From Sinorhizobium meliloti 4H41 (GTDB taxonomy: Bacteria > Pseudomonadota > Alphaproteobacteria > Rhizobiales > Rhizobiaceae): 64,000 bases of DNA. Shown here in pieces: positions 44,115 to 53,479 of the stretch. A program made the translations under genes and the position numbers. The stretch spans positions 868,001 through 932,000 of the forward strand of contig NZ_AQWP01000002.1 of NCBI RefSeq assembly GCF_000375585.1, given 5' to 3'. Positions within the stretch are counted from its first letter, which is position 1, and each line of letters starts with the position of its first letter. The notes beneath the pieces are model-generated. The model did not search any database. It was not told where the DNA came from and worked only from the letters and a program-made list of their open reading frames with translations.

Positions 44115-44945
44115 TTACTTGACTGCGCCGAAAGTGAGGCCGCGCACGAGCTGTTTTTGCGAGAACCAGCCGAGGATGAGGATAGGGGCGATCGCCATCG
44201 TCGAGGCCGCCGACAGCTTGGCGTAGAAGAGGCCCTCCGGGCTCGAATAGGAGGCGATGAACGCGGTGAGCGGCGCGGCCTTTGCGGCGCTCAGGTTCAA
44301 GGTCCAGAACGCTTCGTTCCAGGCAAGGATGATGTTGAGCAGCAGCGTCGAGGCTATGCCGGGGATCGCCATCGGCGTCAGCACATAGATGATTTCCTTG
44401 GAGAGCGAGGCGCCGTCCATGCGCGCCGCTTCGAGGATCTCGCCGGGGATCTCCTTGAAATAGGTGTAGAGCATCCAGATGATGATCGGCAGGTTGATCA
44501 GCGTCAGCACGATCACGAGCCCTGTGCGCGTGTCGAGCAGTCCCCAGTTGCGGAATATCAGATACATCGGCACCAGCACGCCGACCGGCGGCATCATCTT
44601 GGTGGAGAGCATCCACATCAGCACGTCCTTGGTGCGCTTCGTCGGCGAGAACGCCATCGCCCAGGCTGACGGGATCGCGATCAACAGGCCGAGCAGGGTC
44701 GAGCCGAAGGAAACGACCACCGAATTCATGAAGTGCTTCAGGTAATCCGACCGGCTCTGCACCTCGGAATAGTTCTCGGTCGTCCAGTCGAAGAAGAGGA
44801 AGACCGGCGGAGAGGCGATCGCCTGGGCTTCCGTCTTGAAGCTCGTCAGGAAGGTCCAGAGGATCGGAAAGAAGATCAGGATTCCGATCGTCCAGGCCAC
44901 CACGGTCGTGATGAGCTTGCGCCCGGTAGAGACATTGCGTGCCAT
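44115..44945 (-). CDS. smoG: sorbitol/mannitol ABC transporter, permease SmoG
   Basis: A 276-residue MalG-type permease with six transmembrane helices and the EAA loop 'EAARMDGASLSKEIIYVLTPM'. The N-terminus 'MARNVSTGRKLITTVVAWTIGILIFFPILWTFLTSF' gives the first helix. Starts 4 bp after smoF. Confidence 0.95.
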   Translation of the reverse strand: MARNVSTGRKLITTVVAWTIGILIFFPILWTFLTSFKTEAQAIASPPVFLFFDWTTENYSEVQSRSDYLKHFMNSVVVSFGSTLLGLLIAIPSAWAMAFSPTKRTKDVLMWMLSTKMMPPVGVLVPMYLIFRNWGLLDTRTGLVIVLTLINLPIIIWMLYTYFKEIPGEILEAARMDGASLSKEIIYVLTPMAIPGIASTLLLNIILAWNEAFWTLNLSAAKAAPLTAFIASYSSPEGLFYAKLSAASTMAIAPILILGWFSQKQLVRGLTFGAVK

Positions 44946-44949
44946 GGTC

Positions 44950-45822
44950 TCAAGCCTCCAGCGTCTTGCCGATCATGCGCATCAGGAAGAATGCGACGAT
45001 ATTGGCGAGGATGACCGCGATGATCCCGCCCGCCGAGGCGCCGCCCACATCGAACTGCAGAAGGGCTTGGGCGTAGACGAGGAAAGTGAGGTTCGTGCTC
45101 TGCGTACCCGGACCGCCATTGGTGGTGACGAGGATCTCGGCGAAGACCGACAGCAGGAAGATCGTCTGGATCAGGATGACGACCGTGATCGCACGCGAGA
45201 GATGCGGCAGGACGAGATAGATGAAGCGGCTTACCGCGCCTGCGCCGTCCATCTGTGCGGCTTCCTTCTGCTCCTCGTCGAGCGACTGCAGCGCAGTCAG
45301 CAGGATGAGCGTGGCGAAGGGCAGCCACTGCCAGGCGACGATCAGAATGATCGAGAGAAGCGGCGCGTTGGCGAGAAAGTCGAACGGCTGCAATCCGAGC
45401 AGCTTGGCAAGCCAGGCGAAAAGTCCGTTCACGGGATTCATGAACATGTTCTTCCAGACCAGCGCCGCCACCGTCGGCATGATGAGGAAGGGCGCGATCA
45501 CCAGGATGCGCACGATCCCCTGCCCGAACATCGGCTGGTCGAGAAGAAGCGCCAGTCCGATGCCGCCGACCACGGTGATGAAGAGCACGCCGAGAACGAT
45601 GGCGAGCGTGTTGAATATCGCCTGGAAGAAGGCCGGGTCGGTGAGGAAATAGGTGTAATTCGTAAGCCCGGCGAACTCCTCCATCCCCGGCATCAGCAGG
45701 TTGTAGCGCAGCAGCGAGAAATAGACCGTCATGGCCAGCGGCACGATCATCCAGGCCAGAAGCAGGAGCACCGAGGGCGCGATCATCAATCGCGCGGCGG
45801 AGCGGGTGTGCAAGGTCGCCAT
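44950..45822 (-). CDS. smoF: sorbitol/mannitol ABC transporter, permease SmoF
   Basis: A 290-residue MalF-type permease with six predicted helices and the EAA-type loop 'EAAQMDGAGAVSRFIYLVLPHL'. Separated from smoE by 189 bp that contain an inverted repeat (45908-45957), which could lower permease relative to binding-protein expression. Confidence 0.95.
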   Translation of the reverse strand: MATLHTRSAARLMIAPSVLLLLAWMIVPLAMTVYFSLLRYNLLMPGMEEFAGLTNYTYFLTDPAFFQAIFNTLAIVLGVLFITVVGGIGLALLLDQPMFGQGIVRILVIAPFLIMPTVAALVWKNMFMNPVNGLFAWLAKLLGLQPFDFLANAPLLSIILIVAWQWLPFATLILLTALQSLDEEQKEAAQMDGAGAVSRFIYLVLPHLSRAITVVILIQTIFLLSVFAEILVTTNGGPGTQSTNLTFLVYAQALLQFDVGGASAGGIIAVILANIVAFFLMRMIGKTLEA

Positions 45823-45907
45823 GGCGTCCCCCGTGTGAAGTCGACGCGGTTCTTCAAAAACGGCAGGCGTATCGCCATCCGAACGCGCGCCATGAACTGG
45901 AAAAGTC

Positions 45908-45957
45908 AGAGCGGAACGCGGATCGAAGGCGGGTTGCCCCTTTCCCCGTCCCGCTCT
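45908..45957. repeat. inverted repeat between smoE and smoF
   Basis: Arms AGAGCGG and CCGCTCT separated by 36 bases in the 189-bp smoE-smoF gap. A possible mRNA hairpin that protects or attenuates the transcript. No gene is seen in this gap. Confidence 0.4.
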
Positions 45958-46011
45958 GGAGGTAGCCGGGGCGTTCGCTGTTTCCAGCAGACGCTCCGGC
46001 TCCTTGGGAGC

Positions 46012-47322
46012 TCACTTGATGTAGCCGGCTTTGGTCATTTCGCGGGTCGACAGCTGCTGCGCGCTGGCAAGCGCCTGATCCACGCTCATCTGACCGGCCA
46101 GCGCCGCCGAGAACACCTGCCCGACCGCCGTGCCGAGACCCTGGAATTCCGGGATCGCCACGAACTGGACGCCGACATAGGGCACCGGCTTCACCGCCGG
46201 GTTCTTCGGGTCGGCGGCATTGATCGAGTCCAGGGTCATCTTCGCGAAGGGGGCCGCCTTCTGGTACTCCGGGTTCTCATAGAGGGAGGTGCGGGTACCG
46301 GGAGGAACGTTCGCCCAGCCTTCCTTCTCGGCAACGAGCTTCAGATAATCCTTGCCCGTGGCCCAGGCGATGAACTTCTGCGCCGACTCGGCCTTCTGCG
46401 ATCCTGCCGGAATGGCGAGGTTCCAGGCCCAGAGCCAGTTGCCGCGCTTGCCGAGGCCGGTGTCGGGAGCGAGCGCGAAACCGACCTTGTCGGCAACGGT
46501 CGACTCCTTCGGATTGGTCACGAAGGAGGCGGCCACGGTCGCGTCGATCCACATGCCGCACTTGCCGGTCTGGAACAGCGACAGGTTCTCGTTGAAGCCG
46601 TTGGACGAGGCGCCGGGCGGGCCTGCGTCATTCATCAGCTTGACGTAGAAGTCGAGTGTGTTCTTCCATTCCGGCTGGTCGAACTGCGGCTTCCAGTTCT
46701 CGTCGAACCAGCGGGCGCCGAAGGCGTTTGCCGTGGCCGTCAGGAAAGCCATGTTCTCGCCCCAGCCGGCCTTGCCGCGCAGGCAGATACCGTAGATCTC
46801 GTTATCCTTGTCGGTGATCTTGCGGGCCGCATCGGCGATGAAATCCCAGGTCGGCGCATCGGGCATGCTAAGCCCGGCCTTCTCGAACAGGTCCTTGCGG
46901 TACATGACCATCGAGCTCTCGCCGTAGAACGGTGCCGCATAGAGCTTGCCGTCGATCGTCAGGCCGCTGCGGATCGCCGGCAGAAGGTCGTCGACGTCGT
47001 ATTCGGGACCGAGATTGTCGAGCGGCAGGAGCCAGCCCTGCTTCGCCCAGATCGGCACTTCATACGTGCCGATCGTCATGATGTCGTACTGACCGCCCTT
47101 GGTCGCGATGTCGGTCGTGACCCGCTGGCGCAGCACGTTTTCCTCGAGAGTGACCCACTCAAGCTGGATGTCGGGATTTTTCGACGTGAAATCGTCCGTC
47201 AGCTTCTGCATCCGGATCATGTCGCCATTGTTCACGGTGGCAATGGTCAGCGTCTCCGCTTGGGCCAGACCCGCCAGAGCGACTGCCGAGCACGTGCCCA
47301 GCAGGAAAGTTCTCAAATTCAT
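46012..47322 (-). CDS. smoE: sorbitol/mannitol ABC transporter, solute-binding protein SmoE
   Basis: A 436-residue family 1 extracellular binding protein. Signal peptide 'LRTFLLGTCSAVALAGLAQA-ETL' is clear. The mature part shows 'LTIATVNNGDMIRMQKLTDDF' and a tryptophan-rich sugar site. It captures sorbitol/mannitol for SmoFGK. First gene of the operon; an inverted repeat 34-47 bp upstream may be the SmoC operator. Confidence 0.95.
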   Translation of the reverse strand: MNLRTFLLGTCSAVALAGLAQAETLTIATVNNGDMIRMQKLTDDFTSKNPDIQLEWVTLEENVLRQRVTTDIATKGGQYDIMTIGTYEVPIWAKQGWLLPLDNLGPEYDVDDLLPAIRSGLTIDGKLYAAPFYGESSMVMYRKDLFEKAGLSMPDAPTWDFIADAARKITDKDNEIYGICLRGKAGWGENMAFLTATANAFGARWFDENWKPQFDQPEWKNTLDFYVKLMNDAGPPGASSNGFNENLSLFQTGKCGMWIDATVAASFVTNPKESTVADKVGFALAPDTGLGKRGNWLWAWNLAIPAGSQKAESAQKFIAWATGKDYLKLVAEKEGWANVPPGTRTSLYENPEYQKAAPFAKMTLDSINAADPKNPAVKPVPYVGVQFVAIPEFQGLGTAVGQVFSAALAGQMSVDQALASAQQLSTREMTKAGYIK

Positions 47323-47355
47323 CGACTTCCTCCCAGAAGAAATTGAGCATTTGCC

Positions 47356-47369
47356 TTGCTCGTGAGCAA
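47356..47369. promoter_or_regulatory. candidate SmoC operator upstream of smoE
   Basis: TTGCTC-GT-GAGCAA is a perfect 6-bp inverted repeat flanked by further half-sites (TGAGCA at 47345 and ACTCA at 47372), 34 bp upstream of the smoE start. SorC-family repressors commonly use repeated TGAGCA/TGCTCA-like half-sites; assignment to SmoC is inferred. Confidence 0.5.
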
Positions 47370-47515
47370 TTACTCACCGATTGCGACGAAATGTCAATGC
47401 GCATTTGTCGTTCCGGTGCGGCAGAGCAGCTAAGAAGATGTTTTAGCTTTGGATTTTTTACAGGGATTTCACGAGAACGACGCCGATGCCGCGGCCCCGC
47501 GGCCGGCTGCGCGAT

Positions 47516-48469
47516 CTAGACGCGGAGCAGATAGTCGGCCGTAGCCTCATCGGTGACGAGACCGTTGATGATCCTGCCCTTGAGTGCGGCGCGCAGCGCC
47601 TCGTATTTGCGCCTGCCCTTGGCGATCCCGATGACCGACGCGCGGTCGCGCGGCGGCAGCGGAACCGAGGCGACGCGCTCATTGATGCTGTCGGGCAGGA
47701 GCACGCCTTCGTGGTCGAACATCCACCCGCAGATCTCGCCGGCAGCGCCCGCGGCCATCAGCCGTGCCATTTCATCGCGCGCCAGGAACCCGTCTTCGCA
47801 AAGCGGCGCGTCGGGCCCCAGTTCGCCGACGCCCACGAAGGCGGCGTCGGCCTCGGCGCCGAGTTCCAGGGCGATCTGCACCAGGCTCTGCTTGTGCAGG
47901 ACTTCGCGCTCTTCCGGCGAGGAGACGAGAACCGGCAAGGGCATGGGGAAATGCCGCGCCTTGATCGTGTCCGCCATGCTGAAGATGACGTTGTAATAGG
48001 CAGCCGACCCGTCGAGCCGGATATTGCCCGTGAGCGAAACGATACGGTGCTGTGGGCATTCCATCGATGGCAGCTGGTCGATGGTCGCCTTCAGCGTCCG
48101 GCCCGTGCCGATCGCGAGCACCACGGGCTCGGCCGACTTCAGCCAGCGCTCGATTTCCGCCGCTCCGGCCTCGGCGATTCCGACGGTCGTGGATTGGGAA
48201 CCGGGGTCGCTCGGAACGACGTCGACATGCTTGAGGTCGTATTTCTCCTTGAGACGCGCCGCCATTTCGAGGCAGGCGGCGATCGGATGGTCCAGGCGCA
48301 CCTTGATCAGCCGCTCGGCCATGGCAAGCGACACGAGACGTTGCGCCGACTGCCGCGAAATTCCCATGACCGACGCAATCTCGTCCTGCGTCCGGCCGGC
48401 GACATAATAGAGCCAGCCTGCGCGGGCTGCATCGTCCAGCCTGTTGCTGCTTTCCGCCTTGCGTGCCAT
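47516..48469 (-). CDS. smoC: SorC-family transcriptional regulator of the polyol operon
   Basis: A 317-residue sugar-binding regulator: N-terminal HTH 'YYVAGRTQDEIASVMGISRQSAQRLVSLA' and C-terminal SorC/DeoR-type sugar-binding domain ('AIGTGRTLKATIDQLPSM', 'LVQIALELGAEADAAFVGVGELG', 'IGIAKGRRKYEALRAALKGRIINGLVTDE'). The start at MARKAESSN (48469) has GGGAG spacing; an in-frame start 11 codons earlier is weaker. It lies just upstream of smoE in the same orientation and probably senses sorbitol or a phosphorylated ketose. Confidence 0.9.
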   Translation of the reverse strand: MARKAESSNRLDDAARAGWLYYVAGRTQDEIASVMGISRQSAQRLVSLAMAERLIKVRLDHPIAACLEMAARLKEKYDLKHVDVVPSDPGSQSTTVGIAEAGAAEIERWLKSAEPVVLAIGTGRTLKATIDQLPSMECPQHRIVSLTGNIRLDGSAAYYNVIFSMADTIKARHFPMPLPVLVSSPEEREVLHKQSLVQIALELGAEADAAFVGVGELGPDAPLCEDGFLARDEMARLMAAGAAGEICGWMFDHEGVLLPDSINERVASVPLPPRDRASVIGIAKGRRKYEALRAALKGRIINGLVTDEATADYLLRV

Positions 48470-48599
48470 CGATTGGCTCCCTTCCCCTTGATTTGCTGCC
48501 ACTATTTTCCATGCGCTGTCAAACGGGGGCGATATGCGGCGCGCCTTGGCACCGGCAAGGTCCGCTTTTCCAGGCTTTTGCAGCCGTTTGGAAGGAAAT

Positions 48600-48615
48600 T
48601 TTACCGTTTGATAAA
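48600..48615 (+). promoter_or_regulatory. weak RutR-like site upstream of preT
   Basis: TTTACCGTTTGATAAA has half-sites TTTACCG and (complement) TTTATCA, resembling the half-sites of the 11538 and 56065 sites. It matches 10 of 14 fixed RutR positions and lies 53 bp upstream of the preT start. Confidence 0.3.
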
Positions 48616-48668
48616 AAAATAAAGCGTGTTACCGTTCCGTCATCCTGAGAAAACATTGGGAGCCAAAA

Positions 48669-50030
48669 ATGGGAACGACGCAATCTGGGATTCTCGGCGG
48701 GCGGCTGCCGCTTGCCGAGTACGAAGCCAATTTCTCCGACCTTCATGCGCCACTCGACAGGCACGAGGCGCTGGTCGCCGCGGACCGCTGTTATTTCTGT
48801 CATGACGCGCCCTGCATGACTGCCTGTCCCACCTCCATCGACATCCCGCTCTTCATTCGCCAGATCGCGACGGGCAATCCGATCGGCTCGGCGAAGACGA
48901 TCTTCGATCAGAACATACTTGGTGGCATGTGCGCCCGCGTCTGTCCCACCGAAACGCTCTGCGAAGAGGCCTGCGTACGCAACACGGCCGAGGAGCGGCC
49001 GGTCGAAATCGGCCGCCTGCAGCGCTACGCGACCGACATCGCAATGCGGGAGAACAAGCAATTCTATTCGCGCGCCGCGCGTTCCGGCCGCAGGGTCGCC
49101 GTCGTCGGCGCCGGGCCGGCGGGGCTCGCCTGCGCGCATCGGCTGGCCGTAAAAGGCCACGACGTGGTGATCTACGACGCGCGCGAAAAATCCGGCGGCC
49201 TCAACGAATACGGCATCGCCGCCTATAAGGCGGTCGACGACTTCGCCCAGAAAGAGGTCGAATACGTGCTTTCGGTCGGCGGCATCGAGGTCAGCCACGG
49301 CAAGGCGCTCGGCCGCGACTTCTCCCTTGCCGATCTGGCGGAAGAATTCGATGCCGTCTTTCTCGGCCTCGGTCTTGCCGGTGTCAATGCACTGCGGATC
49401 GAAGGCGAGAATGCCGAAGGCGTCGAGGATGCCGTCGACTTCATTGCCGCACTTCGCCAGTCGAAGACAAAGGCCGACATTCCGGTCGGCCGGCGCGTCG
49501 TGGTTCTCGGCGGCGGCATGACTGCGATCGACGCGGCCGTCCAGGCGAAACTGCTCGGCGCCGAGGAAGTGACGATCTGCTATCGCCGCGGCAAGGAGCA
49601 CATGAACGCCTCGGAATTCGAGCAGGATCTCGCGGCCTCCAAGGGCGTCACCATCCGCCACTGGCTGCAGCCGAAACGCATCGCCGTCAAGGACGGCAGG
49701 GTCGCCGGCATCGAACTCGACTACACCACGCTTGAGAACGGTAGGCTGACGACGACCGGCGAAACCGGAATCATTGCCGCCGACCAGATCTTCAAGGCCA
49801 TCGGCCAGACCTTCGAGGCCTCCGGCCTCGGTGCGCTACGCATGGAAAGCGGACGCATCGTCGTCGATGCGGAAGGGCGCACCTCGCTCGACAAGGTCTG
49901 GGCCGGCGGTGACTGCGTGCTTGGGGGCGAGGATCTCACCGTTTCCGCCGTCGCGATGGGACGCGATGCCGCCGGATCGATCGACCGGGCTTTCGCCGCG
50001 GCTCAGCCGCTGGCGAGCGCCGTTGCTTGA
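48669..50030 (+). CDS. preT: dihydropyrimidine dehydrogenase subunit PreT
   Basis: The 453-residue NAD(P)H-oxidising, GltD-like subunit that passes electrons to PreA for reduction of uracil/thymine. N-terminal Fe-S cysteines lie in 'CYFCHDAPCMTACPTSID' and 'GGMCARVCPTETLCEEACVRN'; FAD motif 'VAVVGAGPAGLACAHRLA' at ~residue 141; NAD(P) motif 'VVVLGGGMTAIDAAVQA' at ~residue 278. GGGAG precedes the start. PreA follows after 31 bp. Confidence 0.95.
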   Translation: MGTTQSGILGGRLPLAEYEANFSDLHAPLDRHEALVAADRCYFCHDAPCMTACPTSIDIPLFIRQIATGNPIGSAKTIFDQNILGGMCARVCPTETLCEEACVRNTAEERPVEIGRLQRYATDIAMRENKQFYSRAARSGRRVAVVGAGPAGLACAHRLAVKGHDVVIYDAREKSGGLNEYGIAAYKAVDDFAQKEVEYVLSVGGIEVSHGKALGRDFSLADLAEEFDAVFLGLGLAGVNALRIEGENAEGVEDAVDFIAALRQSKTKADIPVGRRVVVLGGGMTAIDAAVQAKLLGAEEVTICYRRGKEHMNASEFEQDLAASKGVTIRHWLQPKRIAVKDGRVAGIELDYTTLENGRLTTTGETGIIAADQIFKAIGQTFEASGLGALRMESGRIVVDAEGRTSLDKVWAGGDCVLGGEDLTVSAVAMGRDAAGSIDRAFAAAQPLASAVA

Positions 50031-50061
50031 AAAGCAGAACAGGATCGAGAGGACGAGAACA

Positions 50062-51375
50062 ATGGCTGATCTTCGCAACAATTTTGTCGGCATCAAATCC
50101 CCGAATCCGTTCTGGCTCGCCTCGGCGCCGCCGACGGACAAGGCCTACAACGTCGAGCGCGCCTTCAAGGCAGGCTGGGGCGGCGTCGTCTGGAAGACCC
50201 TGGGTGAGGAAGGACCGCCCGTTGTCAATGTCAACGGCCCGCGCTACGGCGCGATCTGGGGCGCCGACCGGCGGCTGCTGGGTTTCAACAATATCGAACT
50301 CATTACCGACCGCGATCTCTATGTGAACCTGCGCGAAATGAAGCAGGTGAAGATGAACTGGCCGGACCGTGCCCTGATCGCCTCGATCATGGTGCCTTGC
50401 GAGGAGAACGCATGGAAGGCGATCCTGCCGCTGGTCGAGGAGACCGGCGCCGACGGCATCGAGCTCAATTTCGGCTGTCCGCACGGCATGTCCGAGCGCG
50501 GCATGGGCTCGGCGGTCGGCCAGGTGCCGGAATATATCGAGATGGTGGTGCGCTGGTGCAAGCAATATACGCGCATGCCGGTCATCACCAAGCTGACGCC
50601 GAACATCACGGACATCCGCAAGCCCGCCCGCGCTGCCAAGGCCGGCGGCACCGACGCGGTATCGCTGATCAACACGATCAACTCGATCACCGGGGTCAAC
50701 CTCGACACTTTCTCGCCGGAGCCCTCGATCGACGGCCGCGGCAGCCATGGCGGTTATTGCGGCCCGGCGGTGAAGCCGATCGCCCTCAACATGGTGGCCG
50801 AGATCGCCCGTGATCCCGAGACCCACGGCCTGCCGATTTCCGGCATCGGTGGCGTGACCACCTGGCGGGATGCGGCGGAATTCATGGTGCTCGGGGCCGG
50901 CAACGTGCAGGTCTGCACGGCGGCGATGACCTATGGCTTCAAGATCGTCCAGGAGATGATTACGGGCCTCTCCGACTGGATGGACGCCAAGGGCCATCGG
51001 TCGCTCGACGACATCAGCGGCCGTGCCGTCCCGAACGTCACCGACTGGCAATATCTCAACCTCAACTATATCGCCAAGGCGAAGATCGATCAGGACGCCT
51101 GCATCAAATGCGGCCGCTGTCATATCGCCTGCGAGGACACTTCGCATCAGGCGATCACCCAATTCGTAAACGGCGTGCGTCATTTCGAGGTGATCGAGGA
51201 GGAATGCGTCGGCTGCAACCTCTGCGTCAATGTCTGCCCGGTGGAGAACTGCATCACCATGGAGCCGCTCGCGGCCGGCACGCTCGACCGGCGCACCGGG
51301 AAACCGGTCGACCCGAACTACGCCAACTGGACGACCCATCCGAACAACCCGATGGCCCGCCAGGCCGCCGAGTGA
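50062..51375 (+). CDS. preA: dihydropyrimidine dehydrogenase subunit PreA
   Basis: A 437-residue catalytic subunit: an FMN-binding dihydroorotate-dehydrogenase-like barrel (residues ~1-330, 'NPFWLASAPPT', 'KLTPNITDI', 'ISGIGGVTTW') followed by two 4Fe-4S ferredoxin motifs ('CIKCGRCHIACE', 'CVGCNLCVNVCPVENC'). It reduces uracil/thymine to the dihydro form. The segment matching the mammalian active-site cysteine loop reads 'GMGSAVGQ', without the cysteine, as in other bacterial PreA-type proteins I know. The start at MADLRNNFVG has GAGAGGACGAG upstream. Confidence 0.95.
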   Translation: MADLRNNFVGIKSPNPFWLASAPPTDKAYNVERAFKAGWGGVVWKTLGEEGPPVVNVNGPRYGAIWGADRRLLGFNNIELITDRDLYVNLREMKQVKMNWPDRALIASIMVPCEENAWKAILPLVEETGADGIELNFGCPHGMSERGMGSAVGQVPEYIEMVVRWCKQYTRMPVITKLTPNITDIRKPARAAKAGGTDAVSLINTINSITGVNLDTFSPEPSIDGRGSHGGYCGPAVKPIALNMVAEIARDPETHGLPISGIGGVTTWRDAAEFMVLGAGNVQVCTAAMTYGFKIVQEMITGLSDWMDAKGHRSLDDISGRAVPNVTDWQYLNLNYIAKAKIDQDACIKCGRCHIACEDTSHQAITQFVNGVRHFEVIEEECVGCNLCVNVCPVENCITMEPLAAGTLDRRTGKPVDPNYANWTTHPNNPMARQAAE

Positions 51376-51439
51376 AGACATACGAGTCAGACCGGAGGGC
51401 CGCCGGCATCACCGGCGGCCCTCCCACGTTTCTATCGCG

Positions 51440-52462
51440 TCAAAACTCTATCACCACCTTGCCGAAGGGGCCGCGGTCGAGATGCGCGAGGGCCTCGGGG
51501 ACTTCGGTGAACTTGTAACGGCTGTCGATGACGGGCTTCAGTCCAAGTCGATCGACGGCCCCGACCAGATCTTCGAGTGCTCTGCGGTGACCGACGCTGA
51601 TACCCTGCACGACGGGAGACTTCAGGAGAAGCGGCCCGACCGGACCTGAGACCTCGAAGCCCTCGAGCACGCCGATCACCGAGATGCGCCCGTCCGGCGC
51701 GACTGCCTTCAGGGACTGGCCGAGCCCGGCGCCGCCGGCGATCTCCAGAATGTGGTCGGCCCCATGATCCGCGGTCAGCGCATAGACGCGCTCCACCCAG
51801 TCCTCCTCCAGGCGATTTATGCCGTGATCGGCACCGAGCGCAAAAGCCCGATCGAGCTTTTCGCGGCTGCTCGAGGTCACGATGACCTCGGCTCCGGTCG
51901 CCTTAGCGATTTGCAGCCCGAACAGCGCAACGCCGCCGGTGCCCTGCACGACGACACGGTCGCCCGCCCGCAGATGCCCCTTCTCGACAAGAGCGAACCA
52001 GGCGGTCAGGCCCGCACAGGGCAAGGTACTCGCCTCCGCCGCGTCGAGGCTCTTCGGAGCTGGGACGAACCAGCCTTCAGGGAAAACCACATATTCGGAC
52101 AGGACGCCCGGATGCGCCCCTCCGAGCGTCTGATAGGCAGGCGTCCTGCCGGTGCCGGGTCGTAAGCCGTCAAGCCAATCGGGGGCGAAGGTGGAGATCA
52201 CGCGATCGCCCGGCTGGAAACGCGTCACGCTCTTGCCGACGGCCTCGACCACTCCGCTCATATCCGAGGCCGGCACGAAGGGGAAAGCGAGATCGAGCCC
52301 CATGCCGGTCTCCAGTACCAGCTTGTCGCGATAGTTGAGCGATACGGCAAGCGTTCGCACGAGGATATCGTGCTCGCCGGCCTCCGGCACCGGCCGTTCG
52401 GCACGCTTGAGATTGTGGGGGGCCACCGTCTGCGTGCTCCATTCCTGCATCCATTTGGACAT
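51440..52462 (-). CDS. MDR-superfamily NAD(P)-dependent alcohol dehydrogenase/quinone reductase-like protein
   Basis: A 340-residue medium-chain dehydrogenase/reductase with GroES-like N-domain ('NYRDKLVLETGMG', 'PASDMSGVVEAVGKSVTRFQPGDRV') and Rossmann domain ('VVVQGTGGVALFGLQIAKATGAEVIVTSSS'). The structural- and catalytic-zinc cysteines of classical ADH are absent, so it is probably a zinc-free quinone-oxidoreductase-type enzyme. Divergent from a LysR gene that may control it. Substrate unknown. Confidence 0.9.
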   Translation of the reverse strand: MSKWMQEWSTQTVAPHNLKRAERPVPEAGEHDILVRTLAVSLNYRDKLVLETGMGLDLAFPFVPASDMSGVVEAVGKSVTRFQPGDRVISTFAPDWLDGLRPGTGRTPAYQTLGGAHPGVLSEYVVFPEGWFVPAPKSLDAAEASTLPCAGLTAWFALVEKGHLRAGDRVVVQGTGGVALFGLQIAKATGAEVIVTSSSREKLDRAFALGADHGINRLEEDWVERVYALTADHGADHILEIAGGAGLGQSLKAVAPDGRISVIGVLEGFEVSGPVGPLLLKSPVVQGISVGHRRALEDLVGAVDRLGLKPVIDSRYKFTEVPEALAHLDRGPFGKVVIEF

Positions 52463-52566
52463 GCCCGTTCCTTTTCATCCGTTGCGGTGAAGCGAGCATA
52501 CTGTTGAACATTCGTCTTCGGTTGCGATATGATTTCCCATCATTGGTTCCCTGGAGGACGCAATTC

Positions 52567-53466
52567 GTGGAGCGCTTCAACGGTATTTCGGTTTTCGTGG
52601 AAGTTGCCGATGCCGGCGGCTTTTCCGCCGCCGCCGCGCGGCTCAACCTTTCGCGCTCGGCCGTGGGCAAGACGGTATCCCGGCTCGAACGACGGCTCGG
52701 CGTGCGCCTCTTTCACCGCACCACAAGGACGCAGAGTCTTACCGAAGAAGGGCAGCTCTTCTACGACAGCTGCCAAAAAGCGCTGGGCGAAATCAGAACG
52801 GCCGAAGACCTCCTCGAATCCGGGAAGCAGGAAATTCGCGGCCGCCTGCGCATCTCGATGCCGGTCCTCTTCGGCCGCCAATGCGTGGCGCCGCTGCTTC
52901 GCGACCTGTTGCGGGCGCATCCCCGTCTGGAATTCGATCTCTCCTTCAACGACCGGGTCGTCGACCTTCTCGACGAAGGCTTCGATCTCGCCATCCGCAA
53001 CAGCCCGCTCGGCAACGGCTCCGGCCTGATGATGCGCACGGTGGCGGAACAGCGGATGACCGTCTGCGCCTCCCCTGCCTATCTTGAAACGCACGGCACG
53101 CCGAGAACGGTGGCCGAACTCGCAGCACAAGAAGGCATCGTCTACGCCCGTGGAGGCGAGCCGCTATCCTGGTCCTTTCCGTCCGACGGCAAAGCGGCCG
53201 AAATCGTGCTCCCGCAAACGCGGCTGAGGCTCGATGATCTCGCCGCGATCGCCGATGCGGCTTCCGCCGGCCACGGCCTTGCCTGGCTGCCTTGCTGGCT
53301 GGTGCGCGAGCGCGTGCAGAAAGGCGAGCTTGTCCGCGTCCTCACCGACCGCCCCGGGCTGATCTTCAAGGCGCATGCGGTCTGGCCGCGAACGCAGCAC
53401 ATGCTGCCGAAACTGCGGGTGGTGATCGACAAGCTCGCCGCAGGATTGCCGCGCATCATGGAGTAG
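52567..53466 (+). CDS. LysR-family transcriptional regulator
   Basis: A 299-residue protein with LysR HTH 'FVEVADAGGFSAAAARLNLSRSAVGKTVSRLERRLGVRLFHRTTR' and a CrgA-type substrate-binding domain ('LDEGFDLAIRNSPLGNGSGL'). The start is taken as GTG at 52567, with GGAGGA ten bases upstream; the frame is open further upstream without similarity. Divergent from the MDR dehydrogenase gene, its likely target. Confidence 0.9.
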   Translation: MERFNGISVFVEVADAGGFSAAAARLNLSRSAVGKTVSRLERRLGVRLFHRTTRTQSLTEEGQLFYDSCQKALGEIRTAEDLLESGKQEIRGRLRISMPVLFGRQCVAPLLRDLLRAHPRLEFDLSFNDRVVDLLDEGFDLAIRNSPLGNGSGLMMRTVAEQRMTVCASPAYLETHGTPRTVAELAAQEGIVYARGGEPLSWSFPSDGKAAEIVLPQTRLRLDDLAAIADAASAGHGLAWLPCWLVRERVQKGELVRVLTDRPGLIFKAHAVWPRTQHMLPKLRVVIDKLAAGLPRIME

Positions 53467-53479
53467 CACGGCATGGGAC

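Noticed and set aside
44836-47346. 836-codon plus-strand open frame
   Set aside because: Antisense to smoE, smoF and smoG; composition (Arg, His, Asp, Glu-rich) and absence of motifs mark it as a shadow.
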